Below, piece after piece: positions 60,118 to 64,000 of a stretch of 64,000 nt of DNA. The notes beneath the pieces were generated by a model that was not told the DNA's origin, did not search any database, and saw only the letters and a program-made list of their open reading frames with translations. Made by a program: the position numbers and the translations under genes. Source of the DNA: Spinellus fusiger (lineage: Eukaryota > Mucoromycota > Mucoromycetes > Mucorales > Phycomycetaceae); assembly GCA_025094145.1 (NCBI GenBank), contig JALLLS010000033.1, positions 248,001-312,000 on the forward strand, written 5' to 3'. Position 1 is the first letter of the stretch; the number at the start of each line of letters is the position of its first letter.

Positions 60118-60903
60118 TTAAGCAGTGGCCATAGTTAAGGGGAGATAACTCAGGGGATGATGTGATGAGTTGCTTGAGGATGGGCTATACCAGATGGAGT
60201 TTTCAATAGTATCCTTAGGCTTGGTACATGTCTTCTTTTGAAAGAGGCGGAACACCCGAGACAATGGGTTGGATCCTGTACGCTTATGTGTGTTGGTGAT
60301 ATGACATACTTCTACAGAAGGGGTGTCTCTTAGACTATTAGTGGCGGGGGTGCGCTTAAGGAAACGAGTTTTCTTAGAGACAACTCCTTTGGACTTGTTG
60401 GAGAGAGGACGTCCAGAGTAGGCTGAGGTGGGACGGCTATGATCTAATGTGTTTGTTCGTCCAGAAGCTGTTGATGTGAATCCAGAAGAGGAGTAAGAGT
60501 GAACATCTACAAGCGACAAAGCAGGCGAATGGGTTGCTGTGTAGCGTGGACAATGCACCTTTTCAGCTGTAGGCAGGAAAAAGGAGTCGTTGTGGTATGG
60601 AAAAGTAAGTATTCTAGGCGATTCCACGACAGTATCAACACTGGAAGGACGGTGTTTGTAAGAGCGCGGTTGTACATGTGAATTGGAAGTGCGTTCGGAA
60701 ACTGCATGAGTCAAGCTGTCGTAGTAGTGTACCAAACGGCTTACTGGACTGGGTGATTGTTGGTGCATGCGCATCAGATTCTCTTTTGTCAATGGCAATT
60801 GTGTTGAGTTCTTTTCGTCGTTTTTATAAGACCGTCGCTCATCGAGTTTTGCTTGATAGTATGCAGGAAGTGGCATGTTAGAATAAGAAGAGATAAAGCT
60901 CAT
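60118..60903 (-). CDS. Uncharacterised 261-aa Ser-rich basic protein
   Basis: A single-exon open frame from ATG 60903 to the stop at 60118, with clearly non-random composition (Ser, Thr, Pro, His and Tyr rich) and many SP/TP sites (SPSP, SPRI, SPAL). It has basic clusters such as SKKTRFLKRTPA and KHRPSS and no hydrophobic segment. It starts MSFISSYSNMPLPAYYQAKL. No known family was recognised; the composition suggests a disordered regulatory protein that may be phosphorylated. It is not embedded in repeats, and its base composition is like that of the real genes here. Confidence 0.65.
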   Translation of the reverse strand: MSFISSYSNMPLPAYYQAKLDERRSYKNDEKNSTQLPLTKENLMRMHQQSPSPVSRLVHYYDSLTHAVSERTSNSHVQPRSYKHRPSSVDTVVESPRILTFPYHNDSFFLPTAEKVHCPRYTATHSPALSLVDVHSYSSSGFTSTASGRTNTLDHSRPTSAYSGRPLSNKSKGVVSKKTRFLKRTPATNSLRDTPSVEVCHITNTHKRTGSNPLSRVFRLFQKKTCTKPKDTIENSIWYSPSSSNSSHHPLSYLPLTMATA

Positions 60904-62793
60904 GATGTAAATACAAAGAAGTAGAATGAATGTAGGTAGGTGGCTATGAATGAATGAGTAGGAAAATAAAGCAATGCTGATAGATGAAAAGAGATAAGAA
61001 TAGACATCTGTATTTATATGTGTTTTTCATTTTCTTCTTTCATCTTATTCTTCGAAATAAACTTTTCTTTTTTCTGGTTTTGTTCTTATTTTGGCAATCA
61101 CCAAATTAGAAAGCTACTTTATTTGAGACGACTTGTACTTGTTGAGAAAAAGGGGATTTTACTTCATAGGAGCAAAGACCGGAATTCTTGTGCTTCATGT
61201 TTCCGTGTCCATTCATAGACAATGGACCTTTCTTTTTTCTCTTCTCTTTCTCTTTCTTTTTACCATTGTCCATTGTCCATTGTCTATTCATTCTGATAAA
61301 GTATAAAGAAAAGTTTATGGAGCGTGGTTTGGTCTGTGCTTTCTATACACATCATAGTAGAACAAAGAAGAATAAGTGGCAAACAAGACACTAATGTGAA
61401 GATGGGTGTGGGTAAGTCTTTCATCGATCAACATTTGGCTTTTGATCGATGATATTTTTCATTGGCCACTGATCAACATCGCTTCATGTGAGTCCTCAAC
61501 TTGTCAGGATGTATGAATGGGGAAAGTAGACAATATGGAGAGTCAATAAAGTTTTCACATTCCTATGTGTACTACGATTGGTCGCTAAGCCTGCTAGAAA
61601 TGGGTCTAGAAACACCATAAAGGGGAAGAATAATGTTGAGAATCCACACTCTTCCCTCATTGTAACTGAGCCCTGTCCACAGTTCACATTGCTCTAGTAT
61701 GGTTCATCAACATCGAGAGAACTTTTGTGTAGCCTAAGATCAGAAATATTAAACCAGTATGCGACTGGCTTTCTCCACACATTCTGGTGCTCCTGCCATT
61801 AGATCGAGAAACCCAATATCGTTGTTTACTATCACTACTGGGTTCTATCTCTATAGTTCTTTGTAAATACAAGAACACAGTGCCTATATAAAAAGAATGC
61901 GTCTGTGCGTTGAGAAATAAGATGTGTTTATTATTAATGATTACTTATTACTTGTTCATTAACACCTATTCATTGTTTATTATAATCTATTATTTAATAT
62001 TTATTACTCTGCATTGAATAGGCCATTGTATCTGTAGTGGCTATAGTATTCTCAGGTGTATAGCTATGGCAGAAAGTAGTATATCTCGATCGATAGTAAT
62101 ATTAATAGGGCCTTTGAGAATAGGCCCATGAGACAAAGCATAAGATTCAGAAGATAAGCTTGATGGGCCAAGGGATAATGATTTCTCCTATTTGTGGTTC
62201 GTATACACAAAGACTAAAGATAGACAATGTTAACTGACTTTTTATTACTATGGTTGCTCTATTTTTAATAGAGAGATTATGGTCTTTATGAATTGATATG
62301 TCTTTATGTCTTTGTCTGTATATGTTTATCTTTGTTCTGCTTTATTTTATCAATGTATTATGATGTGTATTAATGACTGCTGGGTAGGATTCAAACTCAT
62401 ATGCTCTACCTCCCACATCTCCCCTTTCCCCCCTTCAAAGTAGTTCCTTTTCCTCTCTCCATTAGATCGTAGACTCTTCAATCAGCTCAAGATCGGTGGT
62501 CTCCTTGACAGTTATTTCTGTGATATCACCGGCCTGTCATTGTAATCTTCATCATCTCTTTGGTAGGGTAGCCTTCATTACATGAAGACTGTTCAGTGGA
62601 ATTACCCAACATAGAAATATGGTCGCAAAAGATGCCATTTTAAATACACGACCATTGACACCTTTTCCTGCTATCCTATCTACAAAGCATATTACCAAAA
62701 GTACCTCGGTATGTTTACGGATATGGTTGATGTTTATGGATCTGTAACTAACCTTGATCTCTTTGGTGGATTAAGGTAATGACTATAGTTTAC
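60904..62793. other. Intergenic region
   Basis: No gene is supported. CTTT/TTTC runs occur near 61020-61070 and 61230-61260, followed by tandem CATTGTC repeats (61262-61290). Several open stretches at 61496-61878 on the minus strand lack any domain. The last 300 bp are less AT-rich without a readable frame. Confidence 0.4.
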
Positions 62794-63934
62794 TACATAC
62801 CAGGAAACTTTTCTGGACTTTAATCAGTGATACAAACTTCTCTTTACGCCATAACAAGATATTTCTTTTTGTAGAATACATCACCATCAAACTGTATTAT
62901 CAATAGAATATATTGTTTATTGTAATAGTATAGCTAATGATATATTGTGTACTATAGCTACTGCATAAGTGTGTTTCATCATAGAAATATAAATCACACC
63001 TTAAAAGCTTTGTGCTTTATCTTTGGAAGATAGATAACTATGCTTGGGAATATACCCTAGACATCCTAGACAGTATAGAGTACCACCTAAGACTGACTTG
63101 AAAGGAGTCTTTACTTGCCTAATAATAATACAATGAGTGTCTTGTAAAATACAATGGGCTCAAGCCCAGATGAAGACACAAATTACTTTTTTTTTACCTC
63201 AAAAATAGCCTTTGGTAGTGTTTTTTGCTTTCCTCTATTGTTTTTCTTTGTTAATCATAACACATTACCTTGCTCAGCTGTGCTCATCTTGACCATTACT
63301 TGAGTGTTAAGCTATTAGTTTCTGTGGGAAGTAATAAAAAGAGGATATTATCAAAACAAATAATGTTTCATCTATTCTAGTGATCTATTATACTTTAGCT
63401 TCTACTCATAAAATTCACAAATCAAACAATCCACGCTCTTTTTGCCTTGGGACTTAAGAATAAGATTGGAAACACTTTTGTCTTCCCCTTGAACACCATT
63501 GTTAATGCCAGTTACAATGAGGTAGTTGTTAAAGTGATTATAGATAGTGATTCAATGAATGATTATACTGTAATTAACACAAATGAATAGGGTTCTATTT
63601 TCTGGACAATGATGACTAGAGTTAATTCAGTGTGTGTTCTGTAACACATCTTTCTTAAGCAGTGTCATACTGCAGATACTGTGGACTTGAGGATAACACA
63701 TGTTAAACAATAAATTCAGTGACTGAGTTGCAATGTCAGCCTCTTTTCTTAATATACGCAACTTTATAGCATTTAATTGTAAAGTCAATAGTCATTGCTA
63801 AAATAGGCAAGCCGGGTTTAAAATAGCTCATTTAGACAGCAAAAATACCTTTTCAAACATATTAGCCAATCAAAGAAATGTAATTTTATTCTTTATGTAT
63901 TTACTTTTATATCCTAAACATCTTTAGGTGTATA
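62794..63934. mobile_element. Possible non-autonomous CACACC-family TIR element
   Basis: The left end (TACATACCAGGAAACTTTTCTGG...) parallels the left end of the Fanzor-carrying element at 4876. The right end (TTTTATATCCTAAACATCTTTAGGTGTATA, ending 63934) parallels its right end at 6230-6261. No nuclease or transposase frame was recognised inside; a stretch at 63420-63590 (ALFALGLKNKIGNTFVFPLN) is open but unassigned. The pairing rests on eye alignment only. Confidence 0.35.
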
Positions 63935-64000
63935 CACACGCATTTGACACTATTTTATGCATGTCTTCTTATGCATCTCTCTCTTCTTTTTCTTTCTTTC

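Noticed and set aside
62370..62415. tRNA-like sequence on the minus strand (GGTAGAGC...GTTTGAATCCTACCC)
   Set aside because: A D-arm-like and a T-arm-like part are present but the anticodon arm is missing and the acceptor does not pair; at most a tRNA-derived remnant.

Overview
The window looks like nuclear DNA of an early-diverging (zygomycete-type, probably Mucoromycota) fungus. This is inferred from the fungal gene set (Pan1, Oct1, Yap1/Pap1, Derlin, Rpt1, Cdk9), short GT-AG introns of about 45-140 nt, AT-rich spacers, and a mix of LINE, LTR, Tc1/mariner and TnpB/Fanzor-like elements. All gene calls rest on reading the translated sequence and splice signals by eye; no database search was run.

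Layout. 1-2781: 3' end of an unknown gene, a SAP30-like Sin3-binding protein and a DnaJ co-chaperone. 2782-20900: a repeat-rich block with a Fanzor/TnpB-like remnant in a TIR element, three LTR families, a 5.1-kb APE-type LINE inserted at a tRNA-Gln gene, and a tRNA-Met gene. The two tRNA genes are divergent, and copies of one LTR end about 11-16 bp upstream of each. 21978-30998: a compact gene cluster with an unknown 433-aa protein, a CDK9-type kinase, a PAN1-like EH-domain protein (minus strand) and OCT1 (mitochondrial intermediate peptidase). PAN1 and OCT1 share a 121-bp divergent promoter interval. 31000-42450: AT-rich, with two dead DDE transposases and poorly supported coding islands. 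42453-51592: a Yap1/Pap1-type bZIP factor, a Derlin, a dead Tc1 transposase and an NTF2/SnoaL-like protein. 51593-64000: mostly AT-rich, with Tc1 relics, the proteasomal ATPase RPT1 (ten exons) and an unknown single-exon protein.

The identifiable genes are unconnected housekeeping functions: transcription (SAP30, CDK9, YAP1), protein folding and turnover (DnaJ, Derlin, RPT1, OCT1) and endocytosis (PAN1). The most unusual content is in the mobile elements: a TnpB-like nuclease relic that appears to carry a spliceosomal intron and sits inside mariner-type TIRs, and a nest of several retroelement families centred on two tRNA genes.
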